DNA of 36,057 nt from Pseudomonadota bacterium. Lineage in GTDB: Bacteria > Pseudomonadota > Gammaproteobacteria > Xanthomonadales > Xanthomonadaceae. The stretch is from NCBI GenBank assembly GCA_023461075.1, contig JAEWNY010000059.1, positions 1-36,057 of the forward strand, in the 5' to 3' direction. Under the pieces are notes generated by a model. It was given only the letters and a program-made list of their open reading frames with translations. It ran no database searches and was not told the DNA's origin. Shown here one piece after another: positions 15,917 to 23,846 of this stretch (the stretch's first letter is position 1; the number at the start of each line of letters is the position of its first letter). The position numbers and the translations under genes are program-made.

Positions 15917-16684
15917 TTGAAACGCAAGGAATACGAAGAGCTGCTGGAGCCGATGCAGGTGGAGCTGACCCGCATGGCGCGGTGGGCGCAGGCGACAAAC
16001 CGACGCATCCTGGTGCTGGTAGAAGGCCGCGACACCGCCGGCAAGGGCGGCGTGATCAAGGCGATCAGCGAGCACATCAACCCGCGCCAATGCCGGGTGG
16101 TCGCCCTGCCCAAGCCGACCGAACGCGAGGCGACGCAATGGTATTTCCAGCGCTACGTGCCGCACCTGCCCGCAGCCGGCGAAATCGTGCTGTTCGACCG
16201 CAGCTGGTACAACCGCGCAGGCGTCGAGAAGGTGATGGGCTTCGCCACGCCGGCTCAGGTCAAGAGTTTCCTGCGGGATGCACCGGTGTTCGAGAAGCAA
16301 CTGGTCGATGACGGCATCCTGCTGTTCAAGTACTGGCTGTGCTGCGACCAGGACGAGCAGGAGGCGCGTTTCGCCGAACGCCGCGAGGATCCGCTGAAGG
16401 GCTGGAAGCTCTCGCCGATCGACCTCAAGGCACGCGAGCTTTACGGCGAATACACCGCCGCCCGCGAGGCGATGCTGAAAGCCACGCACACCAAGAGCGC
16501 GCCGTGGACCCTGGTCGATTTCAACAGCCAGAAGAACGGGCGGCTGACCCTGATCCGCGACCTGCTGGATCGCCTGCCTGACACCCACGTGGACGAGCCG
16601 TTGATCAAATTCCCGCCACTGCCGGCCAAGCCTAAGAAGGAGCGCTACGGCGTGGTCAAGCCACTCACGCCGTTCGAGCGCTGA
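15917..16684 (+). CDS. ppk2: Polyphosphate kinase 2 family protein (copy 1, short)
   Basis: 255 residues. PPK2 enzymes transfer phosphate between polyphosphate and nucleotides. Walker A is EGRDTAGKGG (36-45), Walker B is IVLFDRSWYNRAG (Asp94), and the lid region reads RFAERREDPLKGWKLSP. The start is a TTG at 15917 with GGGG 8 nt upstream; the first ATG in frame is 12 codons later and would cut into the conserved KRKEYEELLEPMQ segment. It ends 3 nt before the convergent acylphosphatase stop. A longer paralogue is at 31916-33010. Whether it prefers GDP, ADP or AMP is not decided. Confidence 0.92.
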   Translation: MKRKEYEELLEPMQVELTRMARWAQATNRRILVLVEGRDTAGKGGVIKAISEHINPRQCRVVALPKPTEREATQWYFQRYVPHLPAAGEIVLFDRSWYNRAGVEKVMGFATPAQVKSFLRDAPVFEKQLVDDGILLFKYWLCCDQDEQEARFAERREDPLKGWKLSPIDLKARELYGEYTAAREAMLKATHTKSAPWTLVDFNSQKNGRLTLIRDLLDRLPDTHVDEPLIKFPPLPAKPKKERYGVVKPLTPFER

Positions 16685-16687
16685 CAC

Positions 16688-16960
16688 TCAACCGACGCGG
16701 AAGCCGTGCGCGATGCCGGCTTCATCGATGTCTGCGCGCACGACACTCTCCACGCGCGCCAACTCCGGGCCGCGATGCAGCCAGCGCCCGAGCGCATCGA
16801 GCTGGCCGGCATCGCCCATCGCCACCACTTCCACGCCGCCATCGGCCAAGTTGATGGCATGGCCACGGGTGATGCCGAGTCGTTCGGCTTCGGCCTTCGT
16901 ACTGGCGCGGAACCACACGCCCTGCACATGGCCGGTGATGTCGAACCGGGCCGCGGGCAT
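16688..16960 (-). CDS. acyP: Acylphosphatase
   Basis: 90 residues, the usual size. It hydrolyses acyl-phosphate bonds. The signature GHVQGVWFR is present with the phosphate-binding Arg18, and the catalytic Asn is Asn37 in GHAINLADGGVEV. The C-terminal GFRVG is typical (GFxIxx). Its ATG overlaps the upstream thioredoxin gene's stop by one base (TGATG), so it is translated from the yihY-tlpA-acyP message. Confidence 0.94.
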   Translation of the reverse strand: MPAARFDITGHVQGVWFRASTKAEAERLGITRGHAINLADGGVEVVAMGDAGQLDALGRWLHRGPELARVESVVRADIDEAGIAHGFRVG

Positions 16961-17544
16961 CAGGCTTTCACCGGTTGCGGGCCGCCGGCGGCGGCGATCG
17001 CATCCTCGATCGACTTGGCGGTGACCGGGCCGACGAAGGATTTCGCCAAGGTGCCATCCGGCGCGATCAGATGGGTCATCGGCAGGCCGCGCGGCGCCTC
17101 GAATGCAGCCGGTGGCGCGGCCGGATCGATGATCGCGATCGGATACACCACCGGATGCTTGTCGAGGAAGGCGCGCAGTTCATCGGCCTGGATGTCCTCG
17201 TAAGTCAGGCCGACGACCTGGATGTGTTCGCGCATCGCATCGAGCGCCGAAAGTTCGGGCATTTCCTCAAGGCAGGGCCCGCACCAGGTCGCCCAGTAGT
17301 TCACCACCACCCACTGACCCCGCTGCGCGGCCAGATCGAAGCGCTTGCCATCGAGCGTGTCGACCGCCAGCGTCACCACCTCACCGATCGCGGCGGGCTT
17401 GCTCACGGCGGGCTCGGGAGTGACGGGCGCGCCCGGCTCGGCTGGCGCATCTTGCGGCGTTGCCGGGACCGGCGCTTCGTCAGCTTTGCGGCAAGCGGTC
17501 ATGACCAGCAATGTGATCAGGGCAAGCGTGGCGACGCGTCTCAC
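16960..17544 (-). CDS. TlpA-like thioredoxin lipoprotein
   Basis: 194 residues. The N-terminus RRVATLALITLLVMTAC suggests a lipoprotein (Cys18), followed by an Ala/Pro/Glu-rich linker of about 30 residues and a thioredoxin fold with the redox motif WCGPC (Cys88, Cys91) and cis-Pro loop GLPMTHLI. It probably reduces or isomerises disulfides in the periplasm. I chose a GTG start at 17544 because it overlaps the yihY stop as GTGA and places the signal sequence correctly; the frame is open much further upstream but that part is antisense-like and lies under yihY. Confidence 0.87.
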   Translation of the reverse strand: MRRVATLALITLLVMTACRKADEAPVPATPQDAPAEPGAPVTPEPAVSKPAAIGEVVTLAVDTLDGKRFDLAAQRGQWVVVNYWATWCGPCLEEMPELSALDAMREHIQVVGLTYEDIQADELRAFLDKHPVVYPIAIIDPAAPPAAFEAPRGLPMTHLIAPDGTLAKSFVGPVTAKSIEDAIAAAGGPQPVKA

Positions 17545-18830
17545 GGCGGCGGCCTCGGCAGTTGGTCGTAGATGCTGGACACCTTGCGCTTGAGCAGGTC
17601 GCGCAGCGGCATGCGCAAGTCGTCGATGACCGCCGACACGCTGGCGCCCAGTTCGTCGTCGCGGCACGGCAGGTGCGCCTCGCCGGTGGGAATGCGCAGG
17701 TGGCTGGCTTCGTAGAGCTCGCCCAGCGTGATCTGGTCGAGGTCGCGGGTCAGCAACCATTCGCCGGTTTCGGCACGCGCGACCAGATCGATCTCGTCCA
17801 TCTGGCTGAGGAACTGCTGCACCAATGCATCGGTGAGCATCGGCTCCTGTTCCTGTATTTCGTCCACATGCAGGCCGCGACCGGCCTGCCGCGCCGCCAG
17901 CAGGCGCCCGAGCATCCGCAACAGTCCGTACATCTCGTGGCCCAAGGGCAGCCGCATCGCCACGGGCTGGTAGCGGAACGCCGAGAGACTGGCCGCGAAC
18001 GACGCGCCCAGCAACACCGAGACCCAGCCCAGGTAGATCCACAGCAGGAACACCGGCGCCAGCGACATCGCGCCGTAGAGGTTCTGGTAGGCCTGCGAAT
18101 GGCCGAAATAGAACCCGAGCGCCCATTTGACCAGGTCGAAGGCGATCGCAGAGAGGATCCCGCCAGCCAAGGCGTGCCGCCACTTGATGGTCCGGTGCGG
18201 CACCACGCGGAAGATCAGGGTGAAGCAGACCAGTTCGATCAGGATCGGCGTGCCGCGCAGCATCCAGCCCGCCAGCCACTCGCCGGCGCTGGTGTCGAAG
18301 AACGCCATCTTGAAGATCCGAGTGGACAGCGCCAGGCTGGTCGCGGCCAGCAATGCGCCCAGCGTGAGCACCGTCCAGTACACCAGGAAGCGACTGAACT
18401 TGGGTCGCGCGGTCGGCACCCGCCAGATGCGGTTGAAGATCGACTCCACGCTGGTCAGGGTGACCAGCAACGAGACGATCAACGCGACCACGCCGGCCGT
18501 GGTCATCTGCACCCGCGCTTCCGGCCCCACGATCAGGTACTGCTTGACCGCCGATGCCGCACTCGGCACGAAGTTGCTGAAGACGTAATCGCCAAGCGCG
18601 GCCGACCAGCGATCGAAACCGGGGAAGGCCGACAACACCCCGAACACCACGAACGACAGCGGCACCACGGCGAAGGCGGTGGTGAAGGCCAAGGCGCCGG
18701 CGGCCTCGAACAGGCGGTCATCGAGGAAGCGCCACCAGACGAAACGCGCGAAAGTGAGCATCCGCACGCGATCGCGCACGCGCTCCATCAAGTGGCCCTG
18801 CAAGCGGCGGTGGAGGGGCATTCCGGCCAT
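17541..18830 (-). CDS. YihY/UPF0761 family inner-membrane protein
   Basis: About 429 residues. The first two thirds hold the six-helix YihY (formerly ribonuclease BN) domain: RFLDDRLFEAAGALAFTTAFAVVPL, a conserved FNRIWRV loop, and LYGAMSLAPVFLLWIYLGW. The last 130 residues are soluble and helical. The family is no longer thought to be a nuclease and its function is unknown. The start is uncertain: ATG 18830, 18821 and 18788 are all possible, none with a strong ribosome site. It is first in an overlapping unit with the thioredoxin and acylphosphatase genes. Confidence 0.88.
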   Translation of the reverse strand: MAGMPLHRRLQGHLMERVRDRVRMLTFARFVWWRFLDDRLFEAAGALAFTTAFAVVPLSFVVFGVLSAFPGFDRWSAALGDYVFSNFVPSAASAVKQYLIVGPEARVQMTTAGVVALIVSLLVTLTSVESIFNRIWRVPTARPKFSRFLVYWTVLTLGALLAATSLALSTRIFKMAFFDTSAGEWLAGWMLRGTPILIELVCFTLIFRVVPHRTIKWRHALAGGILSAIAFDLVKWALGFYFGHSQAYQNLYGAMSLAPVFLLWIYLGWVSVLLGASFAASLSAFRYQPVAMRLPLGHEMYGLLRMLGRLLAARQAGRGLHVDEIQEQEPMLTDALVQQFLSQMDEIDLVARAETGEWLLTRDLDQITLGELYEASHLRIPTGEAHLPCRDDELGASVSAVIDDLRMPLRDLLKRKVSSIYDQLPRPPP

Positions 18831-18906
18831 CGCGCACAGACTAGCAGGCGGCCGCATCCCACCCCAACGCAATACACTGTCGACCTCACGAAGGCAGGAA
18901 TTATCG

Positions 18907-19500
18907 ATGGCGGAGGTGCTGGTGCTCTATTACAGCCGCGGCGGCTCGGTGGCCGCGCTGGCGCGGCAGGTCGCGCGCGGCATCGGCGAGGTCGAAGGCA
19001 TGTCGGCGCGCCTGCGCACGGTGCCGCCGGTCGCGCCGCAAACCGAAACCGCATTGCCTCCGGTGCCGGAAACCGGCGCGCCTTACGTGAGCCATGCCGA
19101 CCTGCGCGAATGCATTGGCCTTGCGATCGGCAGCCCGACGCGCTTCGGCAACATGGCCGCGCCGATGAAGCATTTCATCGACGGCCTCGGCACCGAATGG
19201 GCCAATGGCACCCTGATCGGCAAGCCGGCCGGCGTCTTCACTTCCACCGCGACCATGCACGGCGGCCAGGAATCCACCCTGCTCTCGATGATGGTGCCCC
19301 TGCTCCACCACGGCTGCGTGATCTGTGGGATCCCCTACAGCGAATCGCGGCTGTCCAGCACCACCGGCGGCGGCACGCCCTACGGCCCCAGCCATGTCGC
19401 CGGTGGCGAAGACGATCCCACCCTCAGCGATGACGAAGCCGACCTGGCGCGCGCCTTCGGTCGGCGGCTTGCGCGGATGGCGCAAAGGCTGGCGGCATGA
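18907..19500 (+). CDS. wrbA: WrbA-type flavodoxin-like NAD(P)H:quinone oxidoreductase
   Basis: 197 residues. WrbA proteins bind FMN and reduce quinones by two electrons. Seen: the FMN phosphate loop LYYSRGGSVAALA (8-20), GSPTRFGNMAAPMK (about 77-90), STATMHGGQESTLLSM (about 117-132) and the GGGTPYGPSHVAG C-terminal flavin loop. ATG 18907 has AGGA 8 nt upstream. It overlaps the following DUF2069 gene as ATGA, an association seen in many gammaproteobacteria. The frame upstream of 18907 is antisense to yihY and rejected. Confidence 0.95.
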   Translation: MAEVLVLYYSRGGSVAALARQVARGIGEVEGMSARLRTVPPVAPQTETALPPVPETGAPYVSHADLRECIGLAIGSPTRFGNMAAPMKHFIDGLGTEWANGTLIGKPAGVFTSTATMHGGQESTLLSMMVPLLHHGCVICGIPYSESRLSSTTGGGTPYGPSHVAGGEDDPTLSDDEADLARAFGRRLARMAQRLAA

Positions 19501-19832
19501 GCCGTTCGCAACGCATCCTGCTGCCGGCATTGCTGCTGCTGGCTGCGGTCTTCGGCTGGGGCTTCCGCCACAACACCGGCGTGATGCTGTTCGCGGCGAT
19601 GCCGCCATTGCTGTTGGCGATCGCCCTCGGGCTGCGGATTCGCGCCGCGACCTTCTGGTCGGGCGTGTTCGCGCTGTTCTGGTTCTCCTACGGGGTAATG
19701 GAAGCCTGGACGCAATCCGGCGTCGCACGCGCACTGGCCTTGGCGATCCTCGCGTTGGCGCTGCTGATCGTCATCGCCTCCAGCTGGTCGGGGATGCGCG
19801 CACGCTTCGGCCGTCGCGCCGGTCCGGGCTGA
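19497..19832 (+). CDS. DUF2069 family membrane protein
   Basis: 111 residues, mostly hydrophobic with about four membrane helices (7-20, 28-46, 50-68, 78-95). The pattern ALFWFSYGVMEAW matches the DUF2069 family found behind wrbA. Function unknown. Its start codon overlaps the wrbA stop by 4 bp, which suggests coupled translation and perhaps a role in quinone or redox metabolism; that is inference. Confidence 0.85.
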   Translation: MSRSQRILLPALLLLAAVFGWGFRHNTGVMLFAAMPPLLLAIALGLRIRAATFWSGVFALFWFSYGVMEAWTQSGVARALALAILALALLIVIASSWSGMRARFGRRAGPG

Positions 19833-19844
19833 AGCCGCTTTGGC

Positions 19845-19850
19845 CTAAAA
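19845..19850 (+). promoter_or_regulatory. Candidate -10 element for the asparaginase-domain gene
   Basis: TAAAAT stands 28 nt before the ATG at 19879 in a 46-nt gap. No clear -35 is visible, so readthrough from wrbA is equally possible. Confidence 0.3.
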
Positions 19851-19878
19851 TCGACGCATCGAACCTGCGGACCCGACC

Positions 19879-20367
19879 ATGGAAGACCTACTGATCGTCA
19901 CCACCGGCGGCACCATCGACAAGGTGTATTTCGATGCCAAATCCGACTACCAGGTGGGCGAGCCGCAGATCGGCAAGATCCTCGGCGACCTGGGCGTGGC
20001 CTTCCGCTTCCGCGTGATCCCGCTGCTGCGCAAGGATTCGCTGTTCGTCGACGACGCCGACCGCGCCCTGTTGCGCGCGACCATCGCCGCGCAGGAGGAG
20101 CGTTGCGTGCTGGTCACCCACGGCACCGACAGCATGGTCGAGACCGCGAAGGTGCTGGCCGACATCCCCGGCAAGACCATCGTGTTGACCGGCGCCTTGA
20201 ATCCCGCGCGCTTCGAAGGCTCCGACGCCGAGTTCAACATCGGCTGCGCGGTCGGCGCGGTGCAGTCGCTGCCTGCGGGTGCATGGATCGCGATGAACGG
20301 ACGCATCTGGTCGCCGGACAAGGTCCGCAAGAACGTCGACGCCAATCGCTTCGAAGCGAGGGATTGA
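19879..20367 (+). CDS. Single-domain asparaginase-like protein
   Basis: 162 residues, about half the length of a bacterial type I/II asparaginase. The N-terminal catalytic domain is complete: TGGTID with the nucleophile Thr12, HGTDSM with Thr83-Asp84, and GKTIVLTGALNP with Lys99 in the place of the family's catalytic Lys. The C-terminal domain, which in normal asparaginases completes a neighbour's active site, is absent. The stop is genuine and is followed 4 nt later by the convergent next gene, so this is a stable short form and not an obvious recent truncation. Activity on asparagine is not assured. Confidence 0.85.
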   Translation: MEDLLIVTTGGTIDKVYFDAKSDYQVGEPQIGKILGDLGVAFRFRVIPLLRKDSLFVDDADRALLRATIAAQEERCVLVTHGTDSMVETAKVLADIPGKTIVLTGALNPARFEGSDAEFNIGCAVGAVQSLPAGAWIAMNGRIWSPDKVRKNVDANRFEARD

Positions 20368-20371
20368 AGCT

Positions 20372-21361
20372 TCAGGGCTGCAGGGTTTCCGGCGCGCCCA
20401 GCGTGCGCCAAGCCGCGCCGTAGGCTTCGTCGTCGGTCGCCATGAGCAGGCGCACGCCCTGCAACCGCGGGTCCGGGGTCGCGATCGCCTCCACCTTCAG
20501 GCCTTCCAGCGTCCAGCCCACCACCGGAGGCGAGAGTCGTATCGGCTGCGCCTGGCTCCCATCGACCGTGCCGACGCGCCAGATCATCGAGCGGAACGGC
20601 CCCTGATCGCCCGGATCGATCGCCGCGACCGACCACAGGGTCCCATCCGGCTCCAACGCCAGGTCGGCGATGTCGCGGACCTGGTACTGCGCAGACCAGG
20701 TGCCCGCCGCACGCACCGGCACGATCGCAGCATCCCAACGCACGGCCCGCAAATCGGCATCCAGCCAACCGATGCGCAGGCTGCCCTGCGGACGCGGTGC
20801 CCCGCCACCACGCTCGCCCAGGATCAGGAGAGTGCGTCCATCGGCTTGGCGCTGGCAGGCCAGGCCTTCGTAATTGGCGGGCTTCTCGTCCACCAGATCC
20901 CTGGGCAAGGCATGCGTGCGCAGGATCTCGGCCGTTTGACCGGCGATTTTCAGGTGAAAGATCCGCCCGTACTGGCCCTTGTAATAGCCACTCTCGGCGG
21001 CCAGCACCTCGCCGGGACGCCCCTCCAGGGCACAGACCGATTCGAGGTCGTTGGAGATGCCTTGGGGATGGCGCCAGTCGATCAATGCAACCGGCTGGGA
21101 CAAGGCCTGCGGCCGGGAGGTCATCGGATCGAAGGTGGAGAGCCGCGTTCCCGGTTCGTTGGCCTTGTTGTCGTGGACGATGAGATAGCGACCATCGCCC
21201 AGCGGCGCCATGCCGCCCCAGCCGGTGGCACTGCCTTGCGTCACCTTCGGCAGGGAGGCCATTTTCGCAGCCGGATCCCGCGCAGGCGCGGGTACCTGCG
21301 TCGGCGCCTGCACGCAGGCAGCGAGCATCGCGAACATCGCGCAGGCAAGCCATCGGCGCAT
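20372..21361 (-). CDS. Lipoprotein, possibly phytase-like beta-propeller
   Basis: 329 residues starting with RRWLACAMFAMLAAC, a good lipobox (Cys at residue 16). The rest is rich in short strands ending in Gly/Asp turns, such as DLESVCALEGRPGEVLAAESG, YEGLACQRQADGRTLLILGE and DIADLALEPDGTLWSVAAI. These resemble the 'esterase-like activity of phytase' propeller family, but I cannot confirm it. The start ATG overlaps the sufT stop by one base (TGATG). No catalytic motif is obvious. Confidence 0.7.
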   Translation of the reverse strand: MRRWLACAMFAMLAACVQAPTQVPAPARDPAAKMASLPKVTQGSATGWGGMAPLGDGRYLIVHDNKANEPGTRLSTFDPMTSRPQALSQPVALIDWRHPQGISNDLESVCALEGRPGEVLAAESGYYKGQYGRIFHLKIAGQTAEILRTHALPRDLVDEKPANYEGLACQRQADGRTLLILGERGGGAPRPQGSLRIGWLDADLRAVRWDAAIVPVRAAGTWSAQYQVRDIADLALEPDGTLWSVAAIDPGDQGPFRSMIWRVGTVDGSQAQPIRLSPPVVGWTLEGLKVEAIATPDPRLQGVRLLMATDDEAYGAAWRTLGAPETLQP

Positions 21362-21918
21362 CAGAACATTCCCGTTTCGAGCCTTGCGGCCTCGCTCATC
21401 ATGTTGCGGTTCCACGGCGGGTCGAACACCAGTTCCACGTCGGCCTCGGCGATGGTCGGGATCAGTTCCAGCTTGTCGCGCACGTCGGCGACCAGGATGT
21501 CGCCCATCCCGCAGCCGGGCGCGGTCAGGGTCATCTTCACTTCCACCTTGCGCATGCCCGCCTGCTCGGGATGCGGCATTAGGTTGGCCTCGTAAACAAG
21601 ACCCAGGTCGACCACGTTGATCGGGATTTCCGGATCGAAGCAGGTGCGCAGCTGCTGCCAGATGAGCTTCTCGACGTCCTCATCACTCGCGCCTTCCGGC
21701 AGCTCGATCGGCGTCGGCGGCTCCTTGCCGATGGCATCCGCATCCTTGCCGGCGACCCGCATCAGGTTGCCTTCGACGAATACGGTGAAGCTGCCGCCGA
21801 GCGCCTGGGTGATGTAGCCGATACTGCCGGCCGGCATGCTCACGGCCTCGCCCGAGGGCACCAGGACGACAGGGCAATCGCGCTCGAAGCGCACGGGTTC
21901 GCTGCTGCGGGAATACAT
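21361..21918 (-). CDS. sufT: Fe-S cluster assembly protein SufT (DUF59)
   Basis: 185 residues. SufT proteins help to mature iron-sulfur proteins. The C-terminal DUF59/MIP18 domain reads LRTCFDPEIPINVVDLGLVYE and LTAPGCGMGDIL with the conserved Cys. The N-terminal part (FERDCPVVLVPSGEAVSMPAGSIGYITQALGGSFTVFV) is characteristic of the SufT subtype. I chose Met at 21918 (MYSRSSEPV); ATG 21945 is also possible. No other suf genes are in the window. Confidence 0.88.
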   Translation of the reverse strand: MYSRSSEPVRFERDCPVVLVPSGEAVSMPAGSIGYITQALGGSFTVFVEGNLMRVAGKDADAIGKEPPTPIELPEGASDEDVEKLIWQQLRTCFDPEIPINVVDLGLVYEANLMPHPEQAGMRKVEVKMTLTAPGCGMGDILVADVRDKLELIPTIAEADVELVFDPPWNRNMMSEAARLETGMF

Positions 21919-21994
21919 GGACGTGGGGCGGAACGAATCCGGCATTGTACGCCGCCACATCGCTATCCTGTACGGCCCGGTCCGCCTTCCAACG

Positions 21995-22429
21995 ATGCCC
22001 GACAACCCAGCCCGCACCGCTGATGCCCCCGCAACGCGCTTTCATCCACTGCGTCTGCTGCTGCCGCTGCTCGGCGCGCTCGGCATCGCCGCGTTGTGGG
22101 TATTGCTGGGCCTTTCCTTGGATCGACTGCTGCCCGCGTTCGCCTTCGTTGCCGCGCTCGACCTGGTGCTGATGGTGCGGCTGGCGCGGCTGCCGCGCGG
22201 AAGCACGCGCGGCTGGATCGCCGCGATCGGGACCGCGCTGGCGATCGCGCTGGCGCTGTGGTGGAGCCTGGCGGCGCGGGTCGGCGTGCTGATGGGGATG
22301 ATGCCGTGGGAAGGCATCCCGCTGATGGGCAGCGGATTCGCCTGGACCCTGGTGCAGATGTCGCAGGCACCCCTGGATTGGCTGCAGTACGCGATCGCCA
22401 TCGCGCTGGCCGGTTGGTTCGGGCGATGA
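21995..22429 (+). CDS. Unassigned small inner-membrane protein
   Basis: 144 residues. I do not recognise it. After about 20 polar residues there are four predicted membrane segments: RLLLPLLGALGIAALWVLLG, AFAFVAALDLVLMV, WIAAIGTALAIALALWWSL, and a C-terminal WLQYAIAIALAGWF. A loop GMMPWEGIPLMG links the last two. It is divergent from sufT with 76 bp between starts and convergent with pntB, whose stop is 28 nt beyond; the gap holds the 12-bp palindrome AATGCGCGCATT (22446-22457). Confidence 0.7.
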   Translation: MPDNPARTADAPATRFHPLRLLLPLLGALGIAALWVLLGLSLDRLLPAFAFVAALDLVLMVRLARLPRGSTRGWIAAIGTALAIALALWWSLAARVGVLMGMMPWEGIPLMGSGFAWTLVQMSQAPLDWLQYAIAIALAGWFGR

Positions 22430-22457
22430 GCGTGCGCGGGCGGTCAATGCGCGCATT

Positions 22458-23846
22458 TCAGTGCCCGCCGTCGAGCGCCTTCAACTCGCTGACCAGTGCA
22501 GTCGCCATCTCGCTGCCGTCGCCGTACAGCATGCGCGTGTTGTCGGCGTAAAACAGCGCGTTCTCGATGCCGGCAAACCCGGTACCCTTGCCGCGCTTGA
22601 TGACGATGGTGTTTTTCGAATTCACCACGTCGAGGATCGGCATGCCGTAGATCGGCGATGCCGGATCGGTCTTCGCCACCGGGTTGACCACGTCGTTGGC
22701 GCCGATCACAAGCGAGACATCGGTGTTGGCGAACTCGGGATTGATGTCGTCCATGTCGGCGATCAGGTCGTAGGGCACGCCCGCTTCGGCCAACAGCACG
22801 TTCATGTGCCCGGGCATGCGCCCGGCGACCGGATGGATGGCGAACTTCACCTTGACCCCGCGCTCCTGCAGACGCTGGGTGAGCTCCCAGATCTTGTGCT
22901 GCGCCTGCGCCACCGCCATGCCGTATCCGGGCACGATGACCACGCGTTCTGCATACGCCATCAAGGCGGCGACATCGCTGGCTTCGATCGGCTTCATGCT
23001 GCCGCCGATCGCCTGCATCTCGGCATTGCCGCCACCGAAATCGGAGAACAGCACGTTGGTGATCTTGCGGTTCATCGCCTTGGCCATCAGCCGGGTCAGC
23101 AGCATGCCGGCCGCGCCCACCATGGTGCCGGCGATTACCAGCGCCTCGTTGCCCAGCACGTAGCCCTCGAAGGCCACCGCAAGACCGGTGAATGCGTTGT
23201 AGAGCGAGATCACCACCGGCATGTCGGCGCCACCGATCGGCAGCGTCATCAACACACCCAGCGCCAGCGCCAGCACGAAGAACGCGATGATCCACGGCAT
23301 CGACAACGAGTACAGCGCCATCGCGCCGGCCAGGAGCGTGACCAGCGCGACGCAGGCGTTGAAGTACTGCTGCCCCGAGAACGCGTAACGCTTGTCGAGC
23401 CGGCCATCAAGCTTGGCCCAGGCGACGATACTGCCGGTCAGCGACACCGCGCCGATCAGCGCGCCGATGACGGCGAGCGCCAGCGCAAAGCGCCCGTGCG
23501 CGACATCGCCATTGGCCGCACGCACCAGCTCCACCGCGCCGATCGCTGCCGCCGACCCGCCGCCCATGCCGTTGAACAGCGCCACCATCTGCGGCATGTC
23601 GGTGATCGCGACCTTCCTGCCCCAGACCCAGTTGAGGCCGACGCCAATGACGATCGCCACGATCATCAAGCCGATGTTGGCAAGGCCGGGCAGAAAGAAC
23701 GTGGCCAGCGTGGCCAGCACCATCCCGGCACCCGCCCACTGGATGCCGCTGCGCGCGGTCCTGGGGCTGGCCATGCGCTGCAGGCCGAGCAGGAACAGCG
23801 TTGCGGCGATGAAATAGCTCAACTTGACCAAAGTGAGGACGGTCAT
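22458..23846 (-). CDS. pntB: NAD(P) transhydrogenase subunit beta
   Basis: 462 residues, full length. PntB supplies most of the membrane channel and the NADP(H)-binding domain III of the proton-translocating transhydrogenase, which makes NADPH from NADH. Seen: GVGLNWVWGRKVAITDMPQMVALFNGMGG in the membrane part, and the NADP site GYGMAVAQAQHKIWEL, HPVAGRMPGHMNVLL, IGANDVVNPVA and KRGKGTGFAG. Its ATG overlaps the stop of the upstream unknown membrane protein as ATGA. Confidence 0.97.
   Translation of the reverse strand: MTVLTLVKLSYFIAATLFLLGLQRMASPRTARSGIQWAGAGMVLATLATFFLPGLANIGLMIVAIVIGVGLNWVWGRKVAITDMPQMVALFNGMGGGSAAAIGAVELVRAANGDVAHGRFALALAVIGALIGAVSLTGSIVAWAKLDGRLDKRYAFSGQQYFNACVALVTLLAGAMALYSLSMPWIIAFFVLALALGVLMTLPIGGADMPVVISLYNAFTGLAVAFEGYVLGNEALVIAGTMVGAAGMLLTRLMAKAMNRKITNVLFSDFGGGNAEMQAIGGSMKPIEASDVAALMAYAERVVIVPGYGMAVAQAQHKIWELTQRLQERGVKVKFAIHPVAGRMPGHMNVLLAEAGVPYDLIADMDDINPEFANTDVSLVIGANDVVNPVAKTDPASPIYGMPILDVVNSKNTIVIKRGKGTGFAGIENALFYADNTRMLYGDGSEMATALVSELKALDGGH

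Noticed and set aside
17545..18279. Upstream extension of the thioredoxin lipoprotein
   Set aside because: The extension is a shadow of yihY, and the GTG at 17544 gives a signal sequence and a GTGA overlap.
20346..20359. Palindrome TCGCTTCGAAGCGA at the end of the asparaginase-domain gene as a terminator
   Set aside because: It lies inside the coding sequence and has no T-run; it may be chance.
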